Below are positions 1 to 8,631 of a stretch of 64,000 nt of DNA, piece after piece (positions within the stretch are counted from its first letter, which is position 1; each line of letters opens with the position of its first letter). A program made the position numbers and the translations under genes. The notes beneath the pieces were generated by a model. It had not been told where the DNA came from, searched no databases, and worked only from the letters and a program-made list of their open reading frames with translations. The DNA lies in NCBI RefSeq assembly GCF_013409575.1, contig NZ_JACCCY010000003.1, forward strand, positions 62,001-126,000. Direction: 5' to 3'. The stretch is from Macellibacteroides fermentans (GTDB taxonomy: Bacteria; Bacteroidota; Bacteroidia; Bacteroidales; Tannerellaceae).

Positions 1-320
1 CCCAGGTCTACCATATTCTTTGTAAAAGATACCGGCATCGCTCCCGGAAATACGTTATCCGTATTATCGGTGCTTCCCGAAACCTTTCCCCAAAGCAAAG
101 ATCCTTTAAGCGCCCAACGGAAATTGGTGTTGTATCTTACAACAGCGCCGGCAGCAGGATTCAACTCTTTGAATAAACTGCTTTTGTTGACATCGCCCAT
201 ATAAAAGGCTCCGCCAGCCATTCCTCCTATTTCATATTTATATTCCTGTGCCTTCGTAAAGACAAAGGAAAAACTGATTGCAAAAATCAGAAAAGCCTGT
301 TTAAAGAAAGTTGAATTCAT
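1..320 (-). CDS. outer-membrane beta-barrel protein, DUF6089/PorG-like (3' end outside window)
   Basis: Reading leftward from an ATG at 320 gives an open frame to the window edge (about 106 residues). It opens with a signal peptide ending in FTKAQ, followed by YEIGGMAGGAFYMGDVNKS and an alternating pattern typical of small Bacteroidetes barrels with the DUF6089 fold. Some members, such as PorG, belong to the type IX secretion apparatus. Only the N-terminus is visible, so the family is a pattern-based guess. The next gene rightward, on the same strand, ends 73 bases upstream. A -7 box at 368-375 gives this gene its own promoter. Confidence 0.5.
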   Translation of the reverse strand, partial: MNSTFFKQAFLIFAISFSFVFTKAQEYKYEIGGMAGGAFYMGDVNKSSLFKELNPAAGAVVRYNTNFRWALKGSLLWGKVSGSTDNTDNVFPGAMPVSFTKNMVDL

Positions 321-367
321 ATCCTTCGAATTTATTTATCACACCATTCCTAACGTTAAAAGCAGTG

Positions 368-375
368 CAAAATTA
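368..375 (-). promoter_or_regulatory. -7 promoter box for the DUF6089-like gene
   Basis: On the minus strand this reads TAATTTTG, a perfect TAnnTTTG box, 48 bases upstream of the ATG at 320. No clear -33 TTTG was seen. Confidence 0.4.
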
Positions 376-392
376 TGATTCAAAGGAACATT

Positions 393-1739
393 CTACTCTT
401 TAAAGCCCAATCTGTTAATTCGTCCGCGCCATGTTTCGTTCAGTTCCGAGCCACCATTTGTACTCTTCCCTCCGAAAATAAGCATGAATTTTGATTTCTC
501 CACTACCACAGAAGCATCGCCTCTACCAGTATATACAGCGGGTAACATAACCATCGAATCGGCTAAAGCCCAGGATACCCCTTTATCGATAGACAAATAA
601 ATATCACTTGTTCCCTTGCCGGCGGTAGTAAAACCACCAATCAGGAAGAACTTATCATCGTAATAGGTAAGCGAAGCACCTTCTCTTTTTCCAAAATAGG
701 AAGAAGAAGCATCTGTAAGAAGCGCCCAAGACTTTCCATCAAAAGTACTCCAGGCCGCATTGGTAAGTTCGCCTGCAGCAGTTTTACCGGCTACTGTCAT
801 TAAGCGGGCAAAGTACATCGAGTTGTAAGAAAGAGCCGAGAATCCGGAAACAGGGAACTGATCCGGAGCGATCTCACCCATGGTAAATACACCGGCTTCA
901 CTCATTGCAGCAAATCGGTATACACCCGAGTCGTCCACTAAAAGAGACAATGCCGGAGCCGAGTTGTTATCTTCATTAATTGCACCGTAAACAGCAACCA
1001 CCTTAGGAGCTCCTGCTACCTGAACAAAAGAAGTTTTATCGGTCGAACGGTACAAAGCACCCGATGCAGCAGGTACATACACCTCGTTATTAAAGAATAC
1101 AGCCTGTTTGATCAATGCATCGGCAGGGAAACCTGTCAATTGATTTTTTGTCCACACCGGCTTATCTGTAGCCGGCGAAGTATACAATTCATGTGCGGAA
1201 GCACCCTTTGCATACATGTAAAGAGTGGCACTGTCGGGACTCATCAGCACCTGCTGTTTTTGTACAGCCTGTGGTAACATCGTATTAGTGTATAACCCCC
1301 ATTCCAACGAATCGGGCACCACCTGATGAATATTCACCTGGGCACGGTATGTCTTTTTTGTAACACCGTCGTATGCAGTAGTGATAAATGTAACCGGTTT
1401 AGAGAAGTTAAGCGAATCGGAACCGTTCCACCAGATGGTGTCGCCGGTTGCTTCCTGAATTACCTGAATAGACGAAAAGCCGGATGCAGCAGTAAATTTA
1501 CATACCACCTTTTCGATTTTCGTTCCATAATCCATGGAATCGATATTATAAATACGATCGTTCAGCTGATCTATGGAAAACTTAACACTATTCAATCCGG
1601 GGACAGAGTCGTTAGACAGTGAAAAGGCTTTAACCTGAGGATCTTTGATTGTAACATTTTCCACCTCATCATTTCCCAAACAGGAAGAAAGTGCCAGCAT
1701 GCAACTACCAACCAGGAATAGTACTACTTTATTTTTCAT
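393..1739 (-). CDS. lipoprotein, DUF6242-like
   Basis: This 448-residue exported protein starts MKNKVVLFLVGSCMLALSSC, a lipoprotein signal peptide with the lipid-bearing cysteine at residue 20. An upstream in-frame start at 1802 is rejected because it lies upstream of the promoter box at 1769-1776 and would bury the signal peptide. The rest is rich in short beta motifs with repeated spacing (SPDSATLYMYAK, STDKTSF, SIDKGVSWAL), which suggests a beta-propeller-like region after an N-terminal beta-sandwich. Length and context, next to ribD, resemble the Bacteroides DUF6242 lipoproteins. Function is unknown. Confidence 0.6.
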   Translation of the reverse strand: MKNKVVLFLVGSCMLALSSCLGNDEVENVTIKDPQVKAFSLSNDSVPGLNSVKFSIDQLNDRIYNIDSMDYGTKIEKVVCKFTAASGFSSIQVIQEATGDTIWWNGSDSLNFSKPVTFITTAYDGVTKKTYRAQVNIHQVVPDSLEWGLYTNTMLPQAVQKQQVLMSPDSATLYMYAKGASAHELYTSPATDKPVWTKNQLTGFPADALIKQAVFFNNEVYVPAASGALYRSTDKTSFVQVAGAPKVVAVYGAINEDNNSAPALSLLVDDSGVYRFAAMSEAGVFTMGEIAPDQFPVSGFSALSYNSMYFARLMTVAGKTAAGELTNAAWSTFDGKSWALLTDASSSYFGKREGASLTYYDDKFFLIGGFTTAGKGTSDIYLSIDKGVSWALADSMVMLPAVYTGRGDASVVVEKSKFMLIFGGKSTNGGSELNETWRGRINRLGFKE

Positions 1740-1768
1740 CAAAAGCATAAGTTTAATCATATAAGGCA

Positions 1769-1776
1769 CAAAAGTA
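1769..1776 (-). promoter_or_regulatory. -7 promoter box for the DUF6242-like lipoprotein
   Basis: The minus strand reads TACTTTTG here, 30 bases upstream of the ATG at 1739. Its position decides the start choice for that gene. Confidence 0.5.
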
Positions 1777-1850
1777 GAAACATTTTTTGCTTTCCGCCCC
1801 ATATTTAATCAATATTTATATTATTTTAGTGTCAATACACAGAATCCGAT

Positions 1851-2897
1851 CTAAAAATCGGTTCGTCTGTACCAGTCAATTTTCGAATCGTTATGCAATA
1901 TCGTAGACTGGGGCAACAGATTCAGCGCCGGGGCAGGCACTCCGTCCTTAAGATACACATGAGCCGTCTCCACCCGGATTTCATCCCATAAGTTGGCAGC
2001 AATAAAACTATTTAACAATTCGGTACCCCCTTCAACCAACAGAGACTGAATCTTTCGGGCGTGCAACTCAGATAATACCGTATCCAGAATATCGGATGTA
2101 AAATTGGCCTCCACGTACTCTACCCCCGGCCTGTTTCCGGGAGTCTTTTCCGTAAACACCAAGGTAGGTACAGCTCCGTCCAGCACATGGAATCCGTGGG
2201 GGATGCGCAGGGTACGGTCTACAATCACCCGGACAGGGTTACGCCCCGACCAGCTCCGTACCGTTAGCGACGGGTTATCATTCAGCACCGTGTTGGTACC
2301 CACCATAATGGCATCCACTTCAGATCGCAGCTTGTGTACCATCCGCATGGTTTGGGGGGTGGAAAGAACAACCGGCACATGTACCCCGCCCTTACGGGAT
2401 CCGTCTATAAACCCATCGCGGCTCTGGGCCCATTTCAAAATAATGTAGGGACGTCGGGCAAGCTGGCTCGTCATAAAATAGCGGTTCAAATCCCGCGCCT
2501 CCTGTTCAAGCACACCGGTAACCACCTCTACACCCGCTTCCTTCAGTCGGACCACCCCTCTGCCGGACACTTCCGGAAAAGGATCCTTACAGCCTACCAC
2601 CACACGAGGAATACGGTGTTTTATGATCAGATCCACACAAGGAGGAGTTTTCCCAAAGTGAGAACAAGGCTCCAGACTCACATAAAGCGTAGAATCGGTC
2701 AGCAGCGATTTATCCTGAACCATCCCCACCGCATTCACCTCAGCATGAGCCTCTCCACATCGGCGATGATAGCCTTCGCCAATTATCTTATCCTGATGAA
2801 CAATCACGGCTCCAACCATCGGATTGGGCGAAGTATTGCCGGCACCCTTACGGGCCAATGCAATACATCTGGCCATATATTTCTCTTCAATCTGCAT
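1851..2897 (-). CDS. ribD: bifunctional riboflavin biosynthesis deaminase/reductase RibD
   Basis: The 348-residue protein has the two RibD domains. The N-terminal deaminase shows SPNPMVGAVIV at about 23-33, the HAE zinc/catalytic motif (H51, E53) and PCSHFGKTPPC with zinc ligands C78 and C87. The C-terminal reductase shows RPYIILKWAQSRDG and a late LLVEGGTELLNSF segment. It deaminates and then reduces the pyrimidine product of GTP cyclohydrolase II in the cytoplasm. Length matches the family. It is divergent from prmC, with about 56 bases between start codons. No other riboflavin gene lies nearby, which is common in this order. Confidence 0.95.
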   Translation of the reverse strand: MQIEEKYMARCIALARKGAGNTSPNPMVGAVIVHQDKIIGEGYHRRCGEAHAEVNAVGMVQDKSLLTDSTLYVSLEPCSHFGKTPPCVDLIIKHRIPRVVVGCKDPFPEVSGRGVVRLKEAGVEVVTGVLEQEARDLNRYFMTSQLARRPYIILKWAQSRDGFIDGSRKGGVHVPVVLSTPQTMRMVHKLRSEVDAIMVGTNTVLNDNPSLTVRSWSGRNPVRVIVDRTLRIPHGFHVLDGAVPTLVFTEKTPGNRPGVEYVEANFTSDILDTVLSELHARKIQSLLVEGGTELLNSFIAANLWDEIRVETAHVYLKDGVPAPALNLLPQSTILHNDSKIDWYRRTDF

Positions 2898-2904
2898 TAT
2901 TTTC

Positions 2905-2936
2905 CTTGCTAATTTACCAATTCTAACTTACTTTTG
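2905..2936 (+). promoter_or_regulatory. promoter of the prmC operon
   Basis: CTTG at 2905-2908 (-33-like), a 20-base spacer, and TACTTTTG at 2929-2936 (-7). Transcription would begin near 2943, just ahead of the ATG at 2954. Confidence 0.55.
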
Positions 2937-2953
2937 CACAAAAACATGTGCCC

Positions 2954-3799
2954 ATGAAAGAGATACGGAATTACATCGAAGACTCCCTGAAAGGACTTTT
3001 TTCAGCAGAAGAAATCCGAAGTCTCACTAAAATGATACTGGAAAGATGTTGTTCCATCCCCCAGCAACGTCTACTGTTCGACAAAGATATACAAATATCC
3101 GATACACAGAAACAAGACATCGAAGCGATTGTTACACGGTTAAAGAACCAGGAACCCATCCAGTACATTCTGGGTATCGCCTGCTTTTACGACCTCGACT
3201 TTAACGTTACCCCCGATGTGCTGATACCCAGACCGGAGACCGAAGAGCTGGTGGAACGTATCCTGTCCCGGCACCGTCAGCAGGGCATACGCATCCTGGA
3301 TATCGGAACCGGAAGCGGCTGCATTGCCGTAACCCTGGCTGCACACCTACCGGAAGCACGGGTTGTTGCGGCCGATGTTTCGCCGGGAGCCCTTGCAACA
3401 GCCGCCAGAAATGCGACAAAGAACGGGGTAACAGTACACTTTATCGAAACAGACATCCTGGCCAGGAAAGCGCTGGAAGACATTCCCGGTGTATTTGATG
3501 TGATTGTAAGCAACCCTCCGTACGTAAAACTGAGCGAGAAAGAGTCGATGGAGGCCAATGTGCTGAACTACGAACCGCACCTGGCCCTGTTTGTAACTGA
3601 CTCCGATCCGCTGCTTTTTTATCGGTCCATCGCCCGGTTCGGCAACGAGAAACTACGAAAGGGCGGATCGCTGTACTTCGAGATCAACGCCCAGTACGGC
3701 AACGAGGTAGCCGGGTTGCTGGAAGAAGAGGGCTATACCGATATCGAGATTATTAAAGACATCCCGGGTAAGGACCGGATTATACAAGCCAAACGATGA
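2954..3799 (+). CDS. prmC: peptide chain release factor N5-glutamine methyltransferase PrmC
   Basis: This SAM-dependent enzyme methylates the GGQ glutamine of release factors. The SAM loop DIGTGSGCIAV lies near residue 116 and the substrate-binding NPPY near 187, both counted from the ATG. A helical N-terminal domain precedes them, and IPRPETEELV is also typical. A GTG at 2948 gives a two-residue longer form; the ATG at 2954 is preferred because it lies better relative to the promoter. The gene overlaps recX by four bases (ATGA), so the two are translationally coupled. Confidence 0.93.
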   Translation: MKEIRNYIEDSLKGLFSAEEIRSLTKMILERCCSIPQQRLLFDKDIQISDTQKQDIEAIVTRLKNQEPIQYILGIACFYDLDFNVTPDVLIPRPETEELVERILSRHRQQGIRILDIGTGSGCIAVTLAAHLPEARVVAADVSPGALATAARNATKNGVTVHFIETDILARKALEDIPGVFDVIVSNPPYVKLSEKESMEANVLNYEPHLALFVTDSDPLLFYRSIARFGNEKLRKGGSLYFEINAQYGNEVAGLLEEEGYTDIEIIKDIPGKDRIIQAKR

Positions 3800-4284
3800 A
3801 AGAGAAAACCGAAGCCGAACTATTACACCTTTGCGCAGCCTATTGCTCGGCGGCGGAACGATGCATCCACGATGTAAAAAAGAAGCTGGACGCAGCCGAT
3901 GCCTCTCCGGAGGTGAAGGAACGTATCATCCGCCGGCTTGTAGAGGAAAAGTTTATCGACGAAACACGGTTCTGCCGGAGCTTTGTAAACGACAAACTCC
4001 GGTTCAACAAATGGGGACGAATCAAAATAGACTTCGAGCTCCGTAACAGAGGAATATCCTCCGCATTACGCGAAGAATCCCTGGGAAGTATCGACGAGCA
4101 ATATTACAACGAACTGCTTGCAGAGCTGCTTGCAAATAAGAAAAAAAGCATCAAAGCCAAAGATGCCCGCGATGCCTACCTGAAACTCCTTCGCTTTGGT
4201 GCAGGCAGGGGATTCGAAAGCAACCTCATCTCTCGTTGTCTGCAGCAATTGGTAAAAGGAGGCGACGATGAAACTATGGAATGA
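3796..4284 (+). CDS. recX: regulatory protein RecX
   Basis: The 162-residue all-helical protein has the RecX repeat pattern: RIIRRLVEEKFIDETRFCRSF, then FNKWGRIKIDFELRNRGIS. RecX binds inside the RecA filament and modulates recombination. Its start overlaps the prmC stop (ATGA) and its end overlaps the comF-like gene by 17 bases, making a tight operon. recA is not in the window. Confidence 0.85.
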   Translation: MKEKTEAELLHLCAAYCSAAERCIHDVKKKLDAADASPEVKERIIRRLVEEKFIDETRFCRSFVNDKLRFNKWGRIKIDFELRNRGISSALREESLGSIDEQYYNELLAELLANKKKSIKAKDARDAYLKLLRFGAGRGFESNLISRCLQQLVKGGDDETME

Positions 4285-4951
4285 CCTGTTGCATCTCTTT
4301 TTCCCCAGACTGTGTCTGCTTTGCGACGAACCGCTTGTAGAAGGCGAAAGAACGCTCTGTCTGAGCTGTCTGTATAGTCTGCCGCGCACCCACTTCCACA
4401 AGCGGCCCTTCAATCCCGCCGAACAGCTTTTTGCCGGCAAAACACCCGTCACCAAGGCTACCTCCTATTTATATTACGAAAAGGGAGGGAAGGTCCAGCA
4501 ACTGATTTACGCCATCAAGTACCGGGGCGAGAAAGAAGCCGGCTTCCAAATGGGCAAACTGGCGGCTGCCGAACTGTACAAAGAGGACTTTTTCGAGGGC
4601 ATTGACCTGATAATCCCGGTACCGCTACACCCCGGAAGACAACGACGCAGAGGGTACAACCAGGCCGAGTGCATTGCCCGGGGCATCGCATCTGTGGCAC
4701 AAATACCCGTGGACTGCCGTTCGCTGGTACGGAAACGGCAGACAAACACCCAGACGCATAAGAATGTGTTCGAGCGGTGGACAAACGTACAGGATATTTT
4801 TCACATAAACACGCCCCAAAAACTTACCGGCAAACACATCTTACTGGTAGACGATGTACTTACAACCGGGGCCACAATCGAAGCATGTGCCCAACGCATA
4901 AACGCCATCGAAGGGGCACATATCAGTATCTTAACGTTATCCATAGCCTAA
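4268..4951 (+). CDS. ComF family phosphoribosyltransferase-like protein
   Basis: The 227-residue protein has an N-terminal four-cysteine zinc site (C16, C19, C31, C34; CLLC and CLSC) and a type I phosphoribosyltransferase fold ending in the PRPP loop ILLVDDVLTTGATIEAC. RRGYNQAECIARGIA is the usual ComF signature. ComF proteins are linked to DNA uptake and recombination; the biochemical substrate is unsettled. It is the last gene of the prmC-recX operon, which fits a DNA-handling role. Confidence 0.85.
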   Translation: MKLWNDLLHLFFPRLCLLCDEPLVEGERTLCLSCLYSLPRTHFHKRPFNPAEQLFAGKTPVTKATSYLYYEKGGKVQQLIYAIKYRGEKEAGFQMGKLAAAELYKEDFFEGIDLIIPVPLHPGRQRRRGYNQAECIARGIASVAQIPVDCRSLVRKRQTNTQTHKNVFERWTNVQDIFHINTPQKLTGKHILLVDDVLTTGATIEACAQRINAIEGAHISILTLSIA

Positions 4952-5002
4952 ATATATAGGAAATTTTAATCGGTTTCCTTAGGCTTTATCAATCACATTG
5001 TC

Positions 5003-5010
5003 TATTTTTG
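5003..5010 (+). promoter_or_regulatory. -7 promoter box for pyrE
   Basis: TATTTTTG at 5003-5010 matches TAnnTTTG, with the pyrE ATG at 5038. A possible TTG start at 5008 lies inside this box and is therefore rejected. The -33 region is weak. Confidence 0.5.
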
Positions 5011-5037
5011 CAAACGATATCAAATATAAAGGATTGT

Positions 5038-5676
5038 ATGAAAACACTGGAAAGATTAGTTGCTGAGAAATTATTAAAAATTAAAGCCGTTAAATTGCAA
5101 CCGGCTAATCCGTTTACATGGGCTTCGGGATGGAAATCTCCTATCTACTGTGACAACAGAAAGACACTTTCTTATCCGGCTGTTCGTACGTTTATCAAAT
5201 TGGAACTTGCCCGGGTTATCAGCGAAAAGTATGAAAATGTAGACGCCATTGCCGGGGTTGCCACAGGTGCTATCGCACAAGGAGCTTTGGTTGCCGATTT
5301 GCTTAATGTGCCATTTGTATACATCCGGTCTACCCCCAAAGATCATGGTTTGGAAAACCTGATTGAAGGCGAATTGAAACCCGGATCGAAAGTGGTGATT
5401 ATTGAAGACCTGGTATCTACAGGAGGAAGCAGTTTAAAAGCTGTAGAAGCCGTACGCAATTTCGGTTGCGAGGTAATCGGTATGGTAGCCATCTTTACAC
5501 ACGGCTTCCCCATTGCAACGCAACAATTTAAGGATGCCAAGGTAACACTTACGACCTTAAGTAACTACGATGCTGTGGTTGAAGAAGGCGTACGTACAAA
5601 TTATATCGACGAATCGGATATCGAAACGTTGCAGGAGTGGCGCAAGGATCCGGCTAACTGGAATCCCGAAGCCTGA
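5038..5676 (+). CDS. pyrE: orotate phosphoribosyltransferase PyrE
   Basis: This 212-residue enzyme joins orotate to PRPP to make OMP in pyrimidine synthesis. The substrate segment FTWASGWKSPIYCDNR lies at about 26-41, and the PRPP loop VVIIEDLVSTGGSS at about 119-132. The start is the ATG at 5038 because the upstream frame runs into the promoter box. It is followed after 16 bases by the SRPBCC gene and then argH. Confidence 0.95.
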   Translation: MKTLERLVAEKLLKIKAVKLQPANPFTWASGWKSPIYCDNRKTLSYPAVRTFIKLELARVISEKYENVDAIAGVATGAIAQGALVADLLNVPFVYIRSTPKDHGLENLIEGELKPGSKVVIIEDLVSTGGSSLKAVEAVRNFGCEVIGMVAIFTHGFPIATQQFKDAKVTLTTLSNYDAVVEEGVRTNYIDESDIETLQEWRKDPANWNPEA

Positions 5677-5692
5677 TTTAAAACCCCAACAT

Positions 5693-6103
5693 ATGACAGA
5701 ATTTGTTAGCGAGGTTAAAACAATCCCGCACGATGAAGATCGCATCTTCACCATGCTCTCTGATTTATCCAACCTGGAGCGGATTAAAGACCGCCTTCCC
5801 CAGGATAAAATACAAGATTTCGAATTCGACAGCGATTCATGTTCATTCGCTGTGGCACCGGTAGGTAAAATCACGTTCCGCATTGTGGAACGTGAACCCA
5901 ACAAAACCATCAAGTTTGAAACAACGAATTCACCTGTACCTTTGTTCTTATGGATTCAACTGAAACAGGTTGCCCCCGAAGATACGAAGATGAAGATGAC
6001 GATCAAGGCAGACCTTAATCCGTTTATCAAGCCGATGGTTTCCAAACCCCTGCAGGATGCCCTGGATAAAATAGCTGTGGTTATTGCATCGCTGCCCTAT
6101 TAA
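5693..6103 (+). CDS. SRPBCC/START-like fold protein
   Basis: The 136-residue protein begins MTEFVSEVKTIPHDEDRIF. Its alternating strands and long C-terminal helix (PFIKPMVSKPLQDALDKIA) fit the SRPBCC ligand-binding fold. The start at 5693 is chosen because the longer frame would overlap pyrE deeply. No ligand or reaction can be read from the sequence. The position between pyrE and argH is familiar from other Bacteroidales, by recollection. It probably shares the pyrE transcript. Confidence 0.75.
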   Translation: MTEFVSEVKTIPHDEDRIFTMLSDLSNLERIKDRLPQDKIQDFEFDSDSCSFAVAPVGKITFRIVEREPNKTIKFETTNSPVPLFLWIQLKQVAPEDTKMKMTIKADLNPFIKPMVSKPLQDALDKIAVVIASLPY

Positions 6104-6111
6104 TTAGCAAT

Positions 6112-7449
6112 ATGGCTCAAAAACTTTGGGAAAAGAATGTAAAGGTAGACCAACAGGTGGAAGCCTTTACAGTAGGTAAAGACCGCGAAATGGATCTTTA
6201 CCTGGCAAAATACGATGTTCTGGGCTCCATGGCACACATCACCATGCTTGAAAGCATCGGACTGCTTGCCAAAGAGGAGCTGCCGGTTCTGTTGGCTGAA
6301 CTCAAGAACATCTATGCCATTGCCGATAAAGGTCAGTTTGTAATTGAAGAGGGGGTCGAAGACGTACACTCGCAGGTAGAGCTGATGCTTACCCGCAAGC
6401 TGGGAGATATGGGTAAAAAGATCCACAGCGGACGTTCACGCAACGACCAGGTGCTGGTGGACCTTAAACTCTTCACCCGCGCCCAGATCGAAGAGGTGGT
6501 ACAGCTTGTATCCGGCCTGTTCGATGTATTGTTAAGTCAGAGCAACCGCTATAAAGAGGTACTCCTGCCCGGATATACCCACCTGCAGATAGCCATGCCA
6601 TCCTCCTTCGGGTTGTGGTTCGGCGCCTATGCAGAGAGTCTTACCGACGATTTGCAGCTTATGCAGGCAGCGTACAAGATATGCAACCGCAATCCCCTGG
6701 GATCGGCAGCAGGATATGGATCATCGTTCCCGTTGAACCGTCAGCTTACCACCGATCTGCTTGGATTCGACTCGTTGGACTACAACGTGGTATATGCCCA
6801 GATGGGACGTGGCAAAATGGAACGCACCGTGGCCTTCGCCCTTGCGGGAATAGCCGCCACCCTGTCCAAGCTGGCATTCGATGCCTGTATGTTTAACAGT
6901 CAGAATTTCGGATTCATCAAATTGCCCGATCAGTTTACTACCGGATCCAGTATCATGCCCCATAAAAAGAATCCGGATGTGTTCGAGCTCACGCGGGCCA
7001 AATGCAATAAGATTCAGGCGTTGCCGCAGCAAATCACGCTTATCAGCAACAACCTGCCGTCTGGTTACTTCCGCGATCTTCAAATTATCAAGGAGGTGTT
7101 CCTGCCGGCGTTCGACGAACTGAAAGACTGTCTGCGTATGGTCACCCTGATGATGCAGGAGGTAAAGGTAAACGAAACCATTCTGACCGACGATAAGTAT
7201 TCGCTCATCTTCAGTGTGGAAGAGGTAAACCGGCTTGTTCTTACAGGCGTACCCTTCCGCGATGCCTACAAGCAGGTGGGTCTCGAGATTGAAGCCGGAC
7301 GGTTCACACCGCAGAAAGCTGTAAGTCACACCCACGAAGGCAGCATCGGCAACCTGTGCAACGACCACGTATCTGCACTCATGCAGCAGGTTATAGACGG
7401 GTTCTCATTCAGCAAGATACACGAAGCAGAACAAACGCTGTTATCGTAA
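6112..7449 (+). CDS. argH: argininosuccinate lyase ArgH
   Basis: The 445-residue enzyme splits argininosuccinate into arginine and fumarate. The fumarase/ASL signature GSSIMPHKKNPD lies near residues 279-290 and carries the catalytic serine loop. Also visible are SGRSRNDQV and the LPGYTHLQIAMP segment with the catalytic histidine. Length matches the family. It follows the SRPBCC gene by eight bases and ends at a strong terminator (7464-7507). Confidence 0.95.
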   Translation: MAQKLWEKNVKVDQQVEAFTVGKDREMDLYLAKYDVLGSMAHITMLESIGLLAKEELPVLLAELKNIYAIADKGQFVIEEGVEDVHSQVELMLTRKLGDMGKKIHSGRSRNDQVLVDLKLFTRAQIEEVVQLVSGLFDVLLSQSNRYKEVLLPGYTHLQIAMPSSFGLWFGAYAESLTDDLQLMQAAYKICNRNPLGSAAGYGSSFPLNRQLTTDLLGFDSLDYNVVYAQMGRGKMERTVAFALAGIAATLSKLAFDACMFNSQNFGFIKLPDQFTTGSSIMPHKKNPDVFELTRAKCNKIQALPQQITLISNNLPSGYFRDLQIIKEVFLPAFDELKDCLRMVTLMMQEVKVNETILTDDKYSLIFSVEEVNRLVLTGVPFRDAYKQVGLEIEAGRFTPQKAVSHTHEGSIGNLCNDHVSALMQQVIDGFSFSKIHEAEQTLLS

Positions 7450-7463
7450 CAATATGCATTGCA

Positions 7464-7507
7464 GCAGCCAAAGAATCGGAATGATCTTTGGCTGCTATTT
7501 TTTTTGT
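7464..7507 (+). terminator. terminator after argH
   Basis: A perfect 11-bp stem (7464-7474 with 7485-7495) is followed by a run of T. Confidence 0.85.
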
Positions 7508-7518
7508 TTGTACTTTCG
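7487..7518 (+). promoter_or_regulatory. promoter of the aldo/keto reductase gene
   Basis: TTTG at 7487-7490, a 20-base spacer and TACTTTCG at 7511-7518 (one mismatch to TAnnTTTG). The -33 lies inside the argH terminator stem. Confidence 0.45.
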
Positions 7519-7558
7519 TCTGATAAACCAATACAAAAACCATTAATACCTATCTTCT

Positions 7559-8554
7559 ATGGACTACACAGCAGCAGCAGACCGCTACACGAATGGGATG
7601 AAATACAACCGTTGCGGACGATCGGGCATTATACTTCCGGCCCTCTCATTGGGCCTGTGGCATAATTTTGGCGACATAGACAACCAGGAAGAGGCAGAAA
7701 AGATGATCCTTTACGCCTTCGACCATGGAATCACCCACATCGATATTGCAAACAACTACGGTCCCCCTCCCGGATCGGCAGAAAGCAATTTCGGTAAAAT
7801 ATTCAAGAAACAACTGCAGGGATACCGCGACGAGCTGATCATCTCTTCCAAAGCAGGCTATCTGATGTGGCCCGGCCCATACGGCGAATGGGGATCCCGC
7901 AAGTACCTGCATGCCAGCATCGATCAAAGTCTCAAGCGCACCGGCCTCGAATACTTCGATGTATTTTACAGTCACCGGTACGATCCCAACACGCCGCTTG
8001 AAGAGACCATGCAGGCGTTGGTAGATATCGTAAAGCAAGGCAAAGCCCTTTACACCGCCATCTCAAACTATCCTGCCGACAAGGCCGCCGAAGCCTACAA
8101 ATACCTCTCGGCCCACAACACCCCCTGCTTATTGCATCAGTGCAAATACAGCATGCTTGTGCGCGACGTAGAACCCGAAGTACTGGAGGTAGGCAAGCAA
8201 CACGGCGTAGGACTCATCGCCTTCTCATCCCTGGCACAGGGACTGCTTACAAACAAATACCTGCACGGCATACCCGAAAATTCGCGGGCAGCCAAACCCT
8301 CGGGATTCCTGCAAAAAGAACAGGTTACCCCCCAGGTAATAGCCAAGGTAAGCAAGCTGAATGAGGTAGCCGCACGAAGGGGACAAACACTGGCCGAGAT
8401 GGCGTTGGTATGGGTGCTGAAAGACCCGCGTGTAACCTCGCTCATTGTGGGAACCAGCTCCGTTCAACAGCTTAAAGACAACCTCAACGCACTTCAGAAT
8501 CCGGACTTCACCGCCGAAGAGCTGAATGAAATTGAAACAATTCTGCGTTCCTGA
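7559..8554 (+). CDS. aldo/keto reductase, YghZ-like
   Basis: The 331-residue cytoplasmic NADPH-dependent oxidoreductase has the AKR tetrad: D62 and Y67 in DIANNYG, K98 in ISSKAG and H139 in YSHRYDP. The GPPPGSAE loop and WPGPYGEWGSRKYL match the YghZ/L-glyceraldehyde-3-phosphate reductase and Kv-beta branch. The substrate in this organism is not known. It is a single-gene unit with its own promoter and a strong terminator. Confidence 0.88.
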   Translation: MDYTAAADRYTNGMKYNRCGRSGIILPALSLGLWHNFGDIDNQEEAEKMILYAFDHGITHIDIANNYGPPPGSAESNFGKIFKKQLQGYRDELIISSKAGYLMWPGPYGEWGSRKYLHASIDQSLKRTGLEYFDVFYSHRYDPNTPLEETMQALVDIVKQGKALYTAISNYPADKAAEAYKYLSAHNTPCLLHQCKYSMLVRDVEPEVLEVGKQHGVGLIAFSSLAQGLLTNKYLHGIPENSRAAKPSGFLQKEQVTPQVIAKVSKLNEVAARRGQTLAEMALVWVLKDPRVTSLIVGTSSVQQLKDNLNALQNPDFTAEELNEIETILRS

Positions 8555-8560
8555 AATAAG

Positions 8561-8601
8561 AAACAGGTCTGCTTTCCGTTTCAATAGCAGACCTGTTTTT
8601 A
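8561..8601 (+). terminator. terminator after the aldo/keto reductase
   Basis: A 13-bp perfect stem (8561-8573 with 8586-8598) ends in a T run. Confidence 0.85.
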
Positions 8602-8631
8602 ATCTCTTAAACCGTAACAAACACCCCAAGA

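Noticed and set aside
6721-7368. A 215-residue leftward frame
   Set aside because: It is antisense to argH across its signature motif.
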